Shown one piece after another: positions 27,985 to 36,945 of a stretch of 64,000 nucleotides of DNA. This stretch comes from Pseudomonas sp. 2FG (GTDB lineage: Bacteria; Pseudomonadota; Gammaproteobacteria; Pseudomonadales; Pseudomonadaceae): assembly GCF_005502935.1 (NCBI RefSeq), contig NZ_SCMP01000001.1, positions 339,074 to 403,073 of the forward strand. The letters are read 5' to 3'. A program made the position numbers and the translations under genes. Position 1 is the first letter of the stretch; every line of letters starts with the position of its first letter. The notes beneath the pieces are model-generated. The model was not told the origin of the DNA. It saw only the letters and a program-made list of their open reading frames with translations, and made no database searches.

Positions 27985-29331
27985 TTAAGCCTGGGTGGCT
28001 AGAACGCGGCGCTCCCAAGGCGTGATCTCGTCGAAGAAACTCGTAAGCTCCATCGTCTTAGTAGCAATGTAGCCTTCGATGAACTCCTTGCCGAACAGTT
28101 CCCGCGCCAATTCGCTACGTTTCAAGCGCTCAATCGCCGCGTGCATGGTACAGGGCAGGCTCAGCGCCTCCGGCACCGCGAACTCACCCTGGATCGGCTC
28201 GCTCGGTTGCAACCCATGTTCAAGCCCATACAGACCGGCCGCCAAGCTCGCGGCCAGCGCCAGATAAGGATTGGCATCGGCGCCCGGCAGGCGATTCTCC
28301 ACCCGCCGCGCGACCGGCGCACTGGCCGGGATACGCAGACCCGCCGCGCGGTTATCGTGCGACCAGCAGGCATTGTTCGGTGAAGCATAGGGATGACACA
28401 AGCGCTGATAGGAGTTGACGTTCGGCGCGAACAACAGCGTGAACTCCGCCAACGCCGCCTGCTGACCACCAATGAAGTGGTAGAACGCCGCTGTGGCTGC
28501 GCCGGACTCATCACTGAAGATATTCCGCCCGCTGCCCTGCTCCACCACGCTTTGGTGAATGTGCATGGAGCTGCCGGGGGTCTTCGCCAACGGCTTGGCC
28601 ATGCACACCACGGTCAACCCGTGCTTGAGCGCGACTTCCTTGAGCAAGTGTTTGAACAGGAACGTCTGATCGGCCAGCAGTAGCGGATCGCCGTGCAGCA
28701 AATTGATCTCGAACTGACTGACGCCCATCTCGTGCATAAAGGTGTCGCGCGGCAGACCGAGCGCCGCCATGCACCGATAGACCTCATTGAAGAACGGCCG
28801 CAGGCCGCTGTTGGAGGACAGGCTAAACGCCGAACAGCCGTCCTCACGCCGACCGTCCAGGCCAACCGGCGGCTGGAACGGCTGCTGCGCATCGGCATTC
28901 GGGGCGAAGACAAAGAACTCCAACTCGGTCGCCACCACCGGCGCCAAGCCGCGCTCGGTATAGCGGGCAATCACGCGTTTGAGCAGGCCGCGGGTGGACA
29001 GGCCGGAGCTCCGGCCATCCAGCTCATCCGCATCGCAGATGGCCAGGGCGCGCGGCGTCTCGCTCCAGGGCAGGCGGTGAATTTGCGTCGGATCGGCGTT
29101 CAACGCCAGGTCGCCATCGTCGCTACCGTAGAAAGACGCGGGCGGGTAACCGCCCATGATGCATTGCAGCAGTACGCCACGCGCCAGCTGCAAACGCCGC
29201 CCTTCGAGGAAGCCCGCGGCGGTCATCACTTTGCCCCGCGGCACCCCGTTCAGGTCAGGGGTTACACACTCGATTTCGTCAATGCCGGTCAATCGCTCAG
29301 CGAGTGAACTGCGGCCGTCAGTGGTCATCAC
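27985..29331 (-). CDS. glutamine synthetase family protein, probably gamma-glutamylpolyamine synthetase
   Basis: A 448-residue GS-III/PuuA-like enzyme: the beta-Grasp N-domain with DLNGVPRGKV, catalytic ATELEFFVF, GSSMHIHQS, the ATP/glutamate loop NSYQRLCHPYASPNNACWS with NRAAGLRIP, and RVENRLPGADANPYL. The tyrosine-adenylylation segment of housekeeping GlnA is absent. Pseudomonads carry several paralogues (PauA/SpuB/SpuI types) that glutamylate putrescine, spermidine or related amines. The flanking genes do not fix the substrate. Two start codons occur in tandem (29331 and 29328). Confidence 0.85.
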   Translation of the reverse strand: MMTTDGRSSLAERLTGIDEIECVTPDLNGVPRGKVMTAAGFLEGRRLQLARGVLLQCIMGGYPPASFYGSDDGDLALNADPTQIHRLPWSETPRALAICDADELDGRSSGLSTRGLLKRVIARYTERGLAPVVATELEFFVFAPNADAQQPFQPPVGLDGRREDGCSAFSLSSNSGLRPFFNEVYRCMAALGLPRDTFMHEMGVSQFEINLLHGDPLLLADQTFLFKHLLKEVALKHGLTVVCMAKPLAKTPGSSMHIHQSVVEQGSGRNIFSDESGAATAAFYHFIGGQQAALAEFTLLFAPNVNSYQRLCHPYASPNNACWSHDNRAAGLRIPASAPVARRVENRLPGADANPYLALAASLAAGLYGLEHGLQPSEPIQGEFAVPEALSLPCTMHAAIERLKRSELARELFGKEFIEGYIATKTMELTSFFDEITPWERRVLATQA

Positions 29332-29657
29332 GTCTTATCCTTGTTAGTGCCCATGCCGCACTCTAACGGCGACCCGTACAAAATACGCACCACCCGTTCA
29401 AGATTTCAAGCGCGAACACCAAAGATAATCGCGGGCCAGTCGGCGGGGTGACGGCAATAGCGGGCGAGATGCCGCGGCAACGCTCTCCGGGCGCGGAACT
29501 GAGCAATTGCCAAGCCTGTGGCTGGCTGGAACCTGATAGTCCAGGCTGAAGGCATAGGACAGAGGGCTTGATCTACTGGCTGTCGCCGCCGCAACGTGAC
29601 GACTGCAGTCTGCTTGATTAGCTGCCGCCCTTAAGAAAGCAGGCGCAGCCCAGCCCA
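29332..29657. other. intergenic region without recognisable gene
   Basis: About 325 bp. Downstream of the peptidase gene (minus strand) a short GC-rich inverted repeat spans its stop codon (CAGCCC-TGAT-GGGCTG), possibly a weak terminator. The promoter of the glutamine-synthetase gene should lie near 29340-29400. I see nothing else. Confidence 0.4.
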
Positions 29658-30626
29658 TCAGGGCTGCGGACACGCTGGCGGCGGCAAGCACTGCCCGGCT
29701 GCCTGATCCGACTTAACCTGCACCGGGGCAAAACGCTTATCCGCCGGGGCCAGACGCCGAGCACAGGCCCCGACCTCCTTCGCCGCAGCCTCACAGCCCC
29801 GCTCTGCCAGCACTTGCGCCAGGTTGAACCAGCCGGCGGCGAAGCTCGGCGCGCGCTCGATGCTTACGCGCAGAGCCGCCTCGGCACCCGTGCGATCACC
29901 GGCCGCATAACGACTGTTGGCCAGGGCAAACCAACCCAGAGACTCCGCCGGCCAACGCTCGGTCGCGGTCAGATAGGCCTGCTGAGCCACCCGGCTATGC
30001 CCAGTTTCTTCCAGATCACTGGCCGCCTTTAACCAGGGCCGCAATTGCGCACCGGCCGGCAATCGATCACCCGGCAGCGTCACGACAGCCCAACGTCCGC
30101 TGCGCGCCCAGGTAGTGTCGAAGCTGGCGAAGTCAGTCAGCCAGCGACGGGTGATGCCCGAGCGCAGAATCAGGCTGCCATCGCGGCGGTCGTAGCCGAC
30201 CAACACCGCAAAATGCCAACGCGGATACCAGTCGAAAGCCAGATTCTGCAGCACCAGCACCGGATTACCCGCCGCCACCTCCTTCAGCAGATCCGCCAAA
30301 TGCGGTTGCAGTGGATAGACGAGCAGCTCATGCGCACGCGCTGCCGCTACCATCTCGACCTGCAGGCTGCCTTCACGGCCGGGAATATAGACCCGATCCT
30401 TGAGCAGGCCAGGACTGGTGGCGACACCACGCTGGCTGAGCATCGTCGCCAACGCCGCCGGCCCGCACTGATAGTCACTCTGTGCGAAAAATGGCACTTC
30501 GGTGAGCTCTACCCGCTCCGGCAACAACGCGCTCTCCGCTGGTAGCACCGGGGAGCGCGCGCATGCAGCCAGTAAAGCAAGCAGGACTAGCGGGAGAACA
30601 TGCCAGCCTTTCAACGATTTATACAT
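29658..30626 (-). CDS. PA2778-family lipoprotein cysteine peptidase with TPR region
   Basis: A 322-residue protein with an N-terminal signal ending at lipobox LLAAC (Cys about 22), a C39-like papain-fold peptidase domain with QSDYQCGPAALATML (catalytic Cys), WHFAVLVGYDR (catalytic His) and LRSG, and C-terminal TPR-like helices (ESLGWFALANSRYAAGDRTGAEAALR). It is thus a surface or periplasmic cysteine peptidase of the PA2778 family. It overlaps the PA2779-family gene upstream by 16 bp, a pairing conserved in pseudomonads. The target is unknown; the family resembles bacteriocin-leader peptidases, but no leader peptide is seen nearby. Confidence 0.85.
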   Translation of the reverse strand: MYKSLKGWHVLPLVLLALLAACARSPVLPAESALLPERVELTEVPFFAQSDYQCGPAALATMLSQRGVATSPGLLKDRVYIPGREGSLQVEMVAAARAHELLVYPLQPHLADLLKEVAAGNPVLVLQNLAFDWYPRWHFAVLVGYDRRDGSLILRSGITRRWLTDFASFDTTWARSGRWAVVTLPGDRLPAGAQLRPWLKAASDLEETGHSRVAQQAYLTATERWPAESLGWFALANSRYAAGDRTGAEAALRVSIERAPSFAAGWFNLAQVLAERGCEAAAKEVGACARRLAPADKRFAPVQVKSDQAAGQCLPPPACPQP

Positions 30627-31009
30627 TTGACGAAGGTGAAAATATCGGTCGCGCAGAGCAGGTCGGTGATGATGAAAATCACCAGAAACAGCACGATGAT
30701 GCCGATGATGCCGCCGGCCGGGGCCTCCTCCAACTGCTGGTTGAACTGCGCCAATTCGGCAGTGGTCAAGCTATTGATCCGATCGGCAACCTGAGTTCGC
30801 TCGACCCCGAGTGAGGCCAGTTTCTTTTGTACGCCCTGATCATCGAGCATCGCCAGCAGATGCTCACGGTCGACCTGTTGCTGCTGCTCGGCCAAGACCT
30901 CGGCAGTACCCAGCATGGCGGCATTCGCCACGGGCAGCTGAGCGATCAAAAGCAGATGAAACACCGCTAAAACAGCAGCCAATCTACGCAGGAATGAACG
31001 TTTGAACAT
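30611..31009 (-). CDS. PA2779-family small membrane protein
   Basis: A 132-residue protein with a signal peptide or first membrane helix (about 10-30, cleavage plausible after VANAA), a soluble Gln/Glu/Leu-rich helical middle (residues 35-90, likely coiled coil), and a strongly hydrophobic C-terminal helix (GGIIGIIVLFLVIFIITDLL) ending in a short tail with one cysteine. It matches the PA2779 family, always paired with a PA2778-type peptidase. Function unknown; the pairing suggests that it is the peptidase's substrate, anchor or partner. Confidence 0.8.
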   Translation of the reverse strand: MFKRSFLRRLAAVLAVFHLLLIAQLPVANAAMLGTAEVLAEQQQQVDREHLLAMLDDQGVQKKLASLGVERTQVADRINSLTTAELAQFNQQLEEAPAGGIIGIIVLFLVIFIITDLLCATDIFTFVKCINR

Positions 31010-31234
31010 GGTGGCGTCTCCTCAGCTAAGCATTCGGTTGAGACACAGGCCCTGAGTACAGGGCTCCTTCAGAGCATAGACAATCGATCGTTGCTGAAGT
31101 TGAGACGAGTGCGAGCCCCTAACAGCAGTGAGTCGAAGCGCCATGACTGAATCGACATGCACCGCTAAGCTCGGATAAAGCAGCACCTAGGCTGGCGCTC
31201 CCATGCGCACCGCTAGCACCGAGGAGTCTCATTC

Positions 31235-31675
31235 ATGCCCCTTCCACGTTCCCTTCTGCTGATCTTCACCAGCCTGGCTTTAGCGTTGAGCACCCCGGCA
31301 CTGATGGCCGCCCCTAAAAATGCTCATGGCAATCAAGGCAACTATTCTGGTGGCGGCTACGGCTACGGCTACGACGACCACGACGTGACCATCAAGCTCA
31401 ACGGCCCACAGATAGACATTGGCCGGGTACGCATCATCCTCGGGGATAACCGGGACCTGATTGGCCCTGTGCAATCCCTACCCCCAGGAATCCAAAAGAA
31501 CCTGGCGCGCGGTAAACCACTACCGCCTGGCATTGCCAAACGCTTCGACAGCCGCCTGCTGGGCAAACTGCCGCACTACGCTGGCTATGAGTGGCAACAA
31601 GTCGGTCGCGACGTCGTCTTGGTAACGCTTGCGACTGGCCTCATCTATGAAATGCTGCACGACATTCTGGACTAG
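31235..31675 (+). CDS. CigR/RcnB-like periplasmic protein
   Basis: A 146-residue protein with a signal peptide (cleavage likely near LMAAP), a Gly/Tyr/His-rich segment (GGGYGYGYDDHD) and a conserved C-terminal region with SLPPGIQKNLARGKPLPPGIAKR and YEWQQVGRDVVLVTLATGLIYEML. The PPGIxKxLxRGxPLPPG pattern and terminal hydrophobic helix fit the RcnB/CigR-type family, some members of which act in metal homeostasis or as antivirulence factors. Start choice: ATG at 31235 after a GAGGAG. It is the only plus-strand gene in the 10-34 kb segment. Role inferred only weakly. Confidence 0.75.
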   Translation: MPLPRSLLLIFTSLALALSTPALMAAPKNAHGNQGNYSGGGYGYGYDDHDVTIKLNGPQIDIGRVRIILGDNRDLIGPVQSLPPGIQKNLARGKPLPPGIAKRFDSRLLGKLPHYAGYEWQQVGRDVVLVTLATGLIYEMLHDILD

Positions 31676-31803
31676 GTCTCAACTGCTGATGGTCGGCTGA
31701 TGGTTTGTCTCCAAACGAGAGGTCTCTGACTACCTATTACCCGCTCGCTTCACGCAAGCAGGACGCTTCGAGTACAGGAGTCGCGCCCGCCATGACGGTG
31801 GGG

Positions 31804-33024
31804 TCATCTCGCCTCGGCGTGCCTGGGTAAGGCGATAGAGATCAGCGCGGCCAGCAACACGAAGGCCGTCGAAATCCACAGGCAGGCACCCAGCCCGTAA
31901 GCCTGGTAGAGCCACCCGGACAACAGGGTGCCGATCAGTCGACCCATGGCGTTGGACATGTAGTAAAAGCCCACATCCAGCGACACGCCGTCCTCCTTGG
32001 CATAGGAGACGATCAGGTAGCTGTGCAGCGAGGAGTTCACCGCGAACAACGCACCGAACAGCATCAAGCCGCCCAGCAGCACCGCGTGCGCGGACAGCCC
32101 GGCATTCAACCCCAGTGCGATAGCGGCCGGCAGACCGGCCAGCAGCAGCGCCCAGACGAAGGCGGCGCGACCATCCGGGACCTGTCCGCGCCGCTTGCCG
32201 GTGATGGCCGGGGCAAAGGACTGGACCATGCCGTAGCCGATGACCCAGGCCGCGAGAAAGCCGCCGACCTGCCAGAAGTCCCAACCGGAGACCGTGCTCA
32301 GATACACCGGCAGTGCCACCACGAACCACACATCGCGGGCCCCGAACAAAAACAAGCGTGCGGCAGACAGGATATTGATCGCCCGGCTCTTGGACAGGAT
32401 GTCGCGGAATTTCGGTTTGGCTTTGGCCTTGCCGAGATCCTTCTTCAGCAGGAGCAGGCTGCTCAGCCAGATCAGCGCCAGCACCGCCGCCATGGTCAGC
32501 ACCGCGCCCTTGAAGCCCATCAGCGCGAGCAAGGCACCGCCGAGGAAGAAGCCCACCCCCTTGAGCGCATTCTTCGAGCCGGTGAGGATCGCCACCCACT
32601 TGTACAGCCTGCCTTGCTGGTTGTCCGGCACCAGGAGCTTGATCGAGCTCTTGGCGCTCATCTTGTTGAGATCCTTGGCGATGCCCGACAGCGCCTGGGC
32701 GCCCATCACCCAGGGGATAGTCAGCCAGGCCACGGGCACCGTGAGCATCAGCAAGGCCAGCACCTGTAGGCCCAGGCCGATATTCATGGTGCGGTTCAGG
32801 CCCAGCCGGGCGCCGAGGTAGCCGCCCACCAGGTTGGTGATGACCCCGAAGATCTCGTAGAACAGGAACAGCAACGCAATCTGCAGCGGGCTGTAGCCCA
32901 GGCTATGGAAGTGCAGCACCACCAGCATGCGCAGCGCGCCATCGGTGAGAGTGAATGCCCAGTAGTTGCCGGTCACCAGCAGGTACTGGCGGACTTCCGG
33001 GGCTAGCCGGGTCAGGGCATGCAT
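31804..33024 (-). CDS. arsJ: ArsJ-type organoarsenical efflux permease
   Basis: A 406-residue MFS transporter with 11-12 membrane helices. The N-terminus (QYLLVTGNYWAFTLTDGALRML) and the KDLNKMSAKSSIKLLVP segment are ArsJ features. ArsJ exports 1-arseno-3-phosphoglycerate made from arsenate by an ars-linked GAPDH; the product breaks down outside, so the pair detoxifies arsenate. The gapdh gene is directly upstream with 189 bp between, and an ArsR gene is upstream of that. No arsB, arsC or arsH is in the window. Confidence 0.9.
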   Translation of the reverse strand: MHALTRLAPEVRQYLLVTGNYWAFTLTDGALRMLVVLHFHSLGYSPLQIALLFLFYEIFGVITNLVGGYLGARLGLNRTMNIGLGLQVLALLMLTVPVAWLTIPWVMGAQALSGIAKDLNKMSAKSSIKLLVPDNQQGRLYKWVAILTGSKNALKGVGFFLGGALLALMGFKGAVLTMAAVLALIWLSSLLLLKKDLGKAKAKPKFRDILSKSRAINILSAARLFLFGARDVWFVVALPVYLSTVSGWDFWQVGGFLAAWVIGYGMVQSFAPAITGKRRGQVPDGRAAFVWALLLAGLPAAIALGLNAGLSAHAVLLGGLMLFGALFAVNSSLHSYLIVSYAKEDGVSLDVGFYYMSNAMGRLIGTLLSGWLYQAYGLGACLWISTAFVLLAALISIALPRHAEAR

Positions 33025-33125
33025 CGGGGACTCCTGTCTTCGTCTGGGCGATGCGCTTGCATAGGGTGGGTAAAGCTTTGCGAGCAGAGCTCACTACTAC
33101 ACCGCAATACCTCGGCTTACACCCC

Positions 33126-33203
33126 GTAGGAACGGCCCATGGCCGCGAAGGTACCCGCGCGGCCGCCGTGCGGGCGTTGATCGCGGGCATAGCCCGCTCC
33201 TAC
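33126..33203. repeat. REP-like inverted repeat between gapdh and arsJ
   Basis: The arms are GTAGGAACGGCCCATGGCCGCGA and TCGCGGGCATAGCCCGCTCCTAC, imperfectly inverted across a GC-rich loop. The same GTAGGAGCGGCC-ATGGCCGCGA theme forms the perfect hairpin at 60386-60437. Such extragenic palindromes may stabilise or attenuate the mRNA between two co-transcribed genes. Confidence 0.7.
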
Positions 33204-33213
33204 AGCCGGGATC

Positions 33214-34218
33214 TCAACCCGCCAGGCCGACCATGCGGGCCAATTCGACGGTACGGTTGGCATAGCCCCACTCGTTGTCATACCAGGCGTAGAGCTTCAC
33301 CTGGGTGCCGTTGATGACCAGGGTCGACAGCGCATCGATGATCGAGGAACGCGGGTCGCTGCGGTAATCGATGGACACCAGCGGGCGCTCCTCATAGCCG
33401 AGGATGCCCTGCAGCTCGTTCTCGGCGGCGGCCTTGAGCAACTGGTTGACCTCCTCCACCGTGGTCGCGCGCTCCACTTCGAACACGCAGTCGGTCAGCG
33501 AGGCGTTGGCCAGCGGCACGCGCACGGCGTGGCCGTTCAGGCGCCCGCGCAGCTCGGGGAAGATCTCCGCGATGGCGCTGGCCGAGCCGGTGCTGGTCGG
33601 GATCAGGCTCATGCCCGAGGCGCGGGCGCGGCGCAGATCCTTGTGCTGCTGGTCGAGGATGCTCTGGGTGTTGGTCAGGTCGTGGATGGTGGTGATCGAG
33701 CCGTGGCGGATGCCGAGCTTCTCGTGGATCACCTTGATCACCGGGGCCAGGCAGTTGGTGGTGCAAGACGCGGCGGTGACGATGCGGTGCTCGGCCGGGT
33801 CGAACAGCTGCTGGTTGACGCCCATGACGACGTTCAGCGCGCCCTTCTCCTTCACCGGCGCGCTGACCACCACGCGCTTCACGCCCTGATCCAGGTAGGC
33901 CTGGAGCACGGCGACGGTTTTCATCTTGCCGCTGGCCTCGATCACCAGATCGCAGCCCGACCAGTCGCTGTCGGCGATCGCCTTGGTGGCGCTGACCTTG
34001 ATCCGCTTACCGCCGATCACCACGCAATCGCCCTCGGCGCTGGCCTCGTGCTGCCAGCGGCCATGCACCGAATCGAAGTTCAACAGGTGCGCGTGGGTCG
34101 CCGCATCGCCCGCTGGGTCGTTGATCTGCACGAATTCCAGCTCCGGCCAGTCCCAGGCCGCGCGCAGGGCGAGACGACCGATGCGGCCGAAACCGTTGAT
34201 ACCTACTTTGATGGTCAT
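33214..34218 (-). CDS. arsenic-linked glyceraldehyde-3-phosphate dehydrogenase
   Basis: A 334-residue GAPDH: NAD-binding [15 protein letters not shown], active-site [11 protein letters not shown] with catalytic Cys, the HDLTNTQ segment, and C-terminal [15 protein letters not shown]. All catalytic parts are present. Its location between an ArsR-family gene and arsJ identifies the ArsJ-associated form that uses arsenate in place of phosphate to give 1-arseno-3-phosphoglycerate. It could also work in central metabolism, but no glycolytic gene is adjacent. Confidence 0.9.
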   Translation of the reverse strand: MTIKVGINGFGRIGRLALRAAWDWPELEFVQINDPAGDAATHAHLLNFDSVHGRWQHEASAEGDCVVIGGKRIKVSATKAIADSDWSGCDLVIEASGKMKTVAVLQAYLDQGVKRVVVSAPVKEKGALNVVMGVNQQLFDPAEHRIVTAASCTTNCLAPVIKVIHEKLGIRHGSITTIHDLTNTQSILDQQHKDLRRARASGMSLIPTSTGSASAIAEIFPELRGRLNGHAVRVPLANASLTDCVFEVERATTVEEVNQLLKAAAENELQGILGYEERPLVSIDYRSDPRSSIIDALSTLVINGTQVKLYAWYDNEWGYANRTVELARMVGLAG

Positions 34219-34322
34219 GCTGTTGTTCTCTTGAGTCTGCTGTTACTGGGAGTCCGACTTGTCGAAGTCGAACTGAGCGATGTACTGGGCATGGGCCGGA
34301 TGCTGGAGGGCGAGTGAATGGC

Positions 34323-34679
34323 TCAGCAGCAGGCGGCAACCCGCTCAGGCCGGTCACCCATTTCTTCGAGGCGTTTCGAGTCGGGACTGAGCCAGTGTTT
34401 GTTGGCGTCGAGCACGGTCGTCAGGATGCTGTGTACCCAGCCCGGCAAGTTCGGGTGCAGGCGGTAGTACACCCATTGCCCTTGCCGGCGATCCGCCAGT
34501 AACCCGCCGCTACGCAGTTGCGCCAGATGGCGGGAAACTTTCGGCTGGCTTAGATCGAGGGCGCAGGTCAGCTCGCAAACGCACAATTCTTGCTCGCAGG
34601 CGACCAGCAGCATCACTCGCACGCGGGTTTCATCGGCCAGGCATTTGAATACGGTCGTGGGTGTCAGGTGATCGGCCAT
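34323..34679 (-). CDS. arsR: ArsR-family metalloid-responsive repressor
   Basis: A 118-residue winged-helix repressor. The metal-site segment is CEQELCVCELTCAL (cysteines in and before helix 3), the recognition helix follows in LSQPKVSRHLAQLRSGGLL, and the wing is RRQGQWVYYRL. The protein ends in a Cys-Cys pair, common among Pseudomonas/Acidithiobacillus-type ArsR proteins, where C-terminal cysteines help bind As(III). It is first in the arsR-gapdh-arsJ unit and presumably represses it by binding upstream of itself. Confidence 0.88.
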   Translation of the reverse strand: MADHLTPTTVFKCLADETRVRVMLLVACEQELCVCELTCALDLSQPKVSRHLAQLRSGGLLADRRQGQWVYYRLHPNLPGWVHSILTTVLDANKHWLSPDSKRLEEMGDRPERVAACC

Positions 34680-34695
34680 GGCAAATGCCTTCGCT

Positions 34696-34753
34696 TACAT
34701 ATGATAAATCGAATATACGGAATAACGCATACTCAGTAAATCCCTACATATGA
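34696..34753 (-). promoter_or_regulatory. candidate arsR operator/promoter region
   Basis: This A/T-rich stretch upstream of arsR contains TACATATGA twice in the same orientation (34696-34704 and 34745-34753), plus ATAAATCGAATATACGGAATAACG between them. Repeated AT-rich half sites upstream of an ArsR gene are a reasonable operator candidate. No footprint consensus is matched exactly. Confidence 0.35.
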
Positions 34754-34968
34754 CCGAACTGCACCCTCTCGGGTATCCGCAGCCGGGCGGGCCACTGATT
34801 AACGACGGGACAATGCGGCAGGCGTCACTCAGGCATGAGAGGCCTGGTGAAAGAACGATCGGGAGAGGGACTGCCTGACGAGTTGCCTATCAGTTCAAAC
34901 CAAGGCAAACACGAACGGGCCGATAAGGCCCAGTAGCGACTTCAGCATGCCGATGAAGCCAGAAATGA

Positions 34969-35043
34969 TGGTGTCCCCTGCTGGAGTCGAACCAGCATCT
35001 AGCCCTTAGGAGGGGCTTATTCTATCCATTGAACTAAGGAGAC
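34969..35043 (-). tRNA. tRNA-Arg (anticodon CCU)
   Basis: Read on the minus strand, a 75-nt cloverleaf including the encoded CCA. The acceptor arm is GTCTCCT/AGGGGAC, the D-arm has TTCAATGGATAGAAT, the anticodon loop CTCCTAA gives CCU (decodes AGG), and the T-arm is GCTGGTTCGACTCCAGC. All four stems pair well. Rare-codon tRNAs of this kind are frequent integration targets for genomic islands. Confidence 0.93.
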
Positions 35044-35091
35044 AAGGTGTGAGGCCGCGACAGATTCTACCCGTTTCCAATGTGCGGTTGA

Positions 35092-35156
35092 GGGATGTCC
35101 AGTAGAACCATCCACCCTTCCCATCACAGGGATACTCCATCCAGTTGAGCAACGGA
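35092..35156 (-). pseudogene. degenerate tRNA-like sequence
   Basis: On the minus strand the sequence TCCGTTGCTCAACTGGATGGAGTA looks like a tRNA acceptor plus D-arm. It is followed by CCCTGTGATGGG, resembling an anticodon hairpin with GUG, and by GGATGGTTCTACTGGACATCC, resembling a damaged T-arm with an enlarged loop. The acceptor stem does not close. It lies 49 bp upstream of tRNA-Arg(CCU) and is probably a decayed tRNA or duplication fragment. Low certainty. Confidence 0.35.
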
Positions 35157-35288
35157 AATCTGCCGACTATCGTGCTAAACAGTGCACGACAGGACAACGG
35201 GGCGGCATGTTAACGGCCGGCGAGATTTTTGTCATGCCGTAGCAATCCGCGTTACCCATACTCAACCGAACCTCGCAGGAGCGCCGCC

Positions 35289-35771
35289 ATGTCACTCGCC
35301 CCCAATGCCGCTCACTTACCCGACTCGCCGTTCGCCACCTTCAGCCTGCGCGCCGCCTGCAGCGCGGATGCCGCCAAGCTCGCCAACCTGTTGCAACAAC
35401 TGGGCAGCGATGACCCACGCCCCGACCCAACCCTGCTGGCTTTACGCCTGGCCGAGCTACCGGCCAGCCGCGAAGTGCTGGTGGCCGAGCGCGATGGCCA
35501 ATTGCTCGGGACCTGCACGCTCAATCTGATCGAGCACCTGGCGCACAACTTCGCGCGCTCGGCAGTTCTCGAAGACATGGTGGTGGACAGCCAGCAACGT
35601 GGCCTGGGTATCGGCCAGGCGATGATCGAAAAAGCCGCCGAACGGGCCCGTACCTGGGGCTGCTACAAGCTGGCGCTCTCCACCAACCAGAGCCGCGAGG
35701 CCGCGCATGGTTTTTACGCGGCCCTGGGTTTTCAGCCCCATGGGATCAGTCTGGCGCTATCCCTGGAGTGA
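35289..35771 (+). CDS. GNAT family N-acetyltransferase
   Basis: A 160-residue GNAT protein. The acetyl-CoA motif A is LEDMVVDSQQRGLGIGQAMIEKA, and a C-terminal HGFYAALGFQPHG-type segment is present. I use the ATG at 35289, which has AGGAG 8 bases upstream; a longer in-frame start lacks a ribosome site. It ends 3 bp before the convergent dehydrogenase gene, so any terminator must overlap coding sequence. Substrate unknown. Confidence 0.85.
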   Translation: MSLAPNAAHLPDSPFATFSLRAACSADAAKLANLLQQLGSDDPRPDPTLLALRLAELPASREVLVAERDGQLLGTCTLNLIEHLAHNFARSAVLEDMVVDSQQRGLGIGQAMIEKAAERARTWGCYKLALSTNQSREAAHGFYAALGFQPHGISLALSLE

Positions 35772-35774
35772 TCC

Positions 35775-36830
35775 CTACTTCGCGCCGAAGCGTTCCTCGG
35801 CCAGGCGATCGGCGACGGCCGTGGTAGTGCGGCCTTCCTGATCGGCGCGGACGAAGATCTGCTGCAGGGTATTGCCGATGCCTTCGATATGCGCCTTCAA
35901 CTCGGCGGCGCTGCCGCCACTGCGCTCGAAATACACATCGATGATGCCGCCGGCGTTGATCGCGTAGTCCGGCGCGTAGAGGCAGCCGTTGCGTTTCAGC
36001 TCCTCGGCCAGTTGCGCGTCGGCCAGTTGGTTGTTCGCCGCCCCGGCGATGATCGGCGCGCGCAGCGCTTCGAGGCTTTGCAGGTTGATGATGCCGCCCA
36101 TGGCGCAGGGCGCGAAGACGTCCACATCCAGCCCGTAGATATCGTTCTGGCTCACCGCCTTGGCGCCCAGTTGCTCGACCGCGCGACGCACGTTGGCATC
36201 GACTATGTCGGTCACCCACAACTCGGCGCCGGCCTCTTTCAGGTGCCGGGCAAGGCTGAAGCCGACCTGGCCGACGCCCTGGATCGCCACCTTGAGACCA
36301 CGCAGATCATCGCGGCGCAGGCGATGCTTCACTGCCACCTGAATGCCGATGAATACACCGTAGGCGGTGGACGGCGACGGGTCGCCATTGCGAATGCCAC
36401 CGTCGAAGGCTTCGCGCTGCCCGGCGCCCGCCACATGGCGAGAGCGCTCGGCCATGATCTGCATTTCCGCCACGCCGGTGCCGGAGTCGGCGGCGGTGAT
36501 GTAGCGCCCGCCCAGGCTGTCGACGAAATCGCCCATGGCCTGGAACAGCGCTTCGCTCTTGCCGGTATGCGGGTCGCCGATGATCACCGCCTTGCCGCCG
36601 CCCAGTGGCAGGTTGGCCAGGGCCGACTTGTAGGTCATGCCACGGGACAGCCGCAGCACGTCGCGCAGGGCCTGCTCGTCATTGGCGTAGGGCCACATGC
36701 GGCAGCCGCCGAGGGCCGGGCCGAGGTTGGTGTTGTGGATGGCGATGATGGCTTTCAGGCCGGAGGCCTTGTCGTGGCCGTAGACGACCTGCTCGTGACC
36801 ATCGAATTCAACGTGGGAGAAAACGGACAT
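35775..36830 (-). CDS. Leu/Val/Phe/Glu dehydrogenase family enzyme (leucine-dehydrogenase-like)
   Basis: A 351-residue NAD-dependent amino acid dehydrogenase: glycine-rich substrate loop [12 protein letters not shown], catalytic lysine region [17 protein letters not shown]-binding [13 protein letters not shown], and [14 protein letters not shown] place the start at 36830 ([12 protein letters not shown]); upstream in-frame codons cross an intergenic hairpin. Members reversibly deaminate branched-chain or aromatic amino acids. The adjacent indolepyruvate ferredoxin oxidoreductase gene and Lrp regulator suggest the keto acid product is oxidised onward. Confidence 0.85.
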   Translation of the reverse strand: MSVFSHVEFDGHEQVVYGHDKASGLKAIIAIHNTNLGPALGGCRMWPYANDEQALRDVLRLSRGMTYKSALANLPLGGGKAVIIGDPHTGKSEALFQAMGDFVDSLGGRYITAADSGTGVAEMQIMAERSRHVAGAGQREAFDGGIRNGDPSPSTAYGVFIGIQVAVKHRLRRDDLRGLKVAIQGVGQVGFSLARHLKEAGAELWVTDIVDANVRRAVEQLGAKAVSQNDIYGLDVDVFAPCAMGGIINLQSLEALRAPIIAGAANNQLADAQLAEELKRNGCLYAPDYAINAGGIIDVYFERSGGSAAELKAHIEGIGNTLQQIFVRADQEGRTTTAVADRLAEERFGAK

Positions 36831-36893
36831 GCTGGGACCTCGGGGTTTCTTGTCAGGGTTGGATTGGGAGAACGGCGGATACCCTCTCCCCAG

Positions 36894-36917
36894 CCCTCTC
36901 CCGTAAACGGGAGAGGG
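36894..36917. terminator. 11-bp perfect hairpin between oxidoreductase and dehydrogenase genes
   Basis: CCCTCTCCCGT-AA-ACGGGAGAGGG forms an 11-bp perfect stem. It lies 28 bp after the end of the 1155-residue oxidoreductase gene (minus strand) and about 64 bp before the start of the dehydrogenase gene. There is no clear U-tract, so it could be an attenuating palindrome rather than a full terminator. The CCCTCTCCC...GGGAGAGGG motif is a familiar dispersed repeat in pseudomonads. Confidence 0.55.
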
Positions 36918-36945
36918 GGTTGCAGGTGATAGGATCAATTGAACG

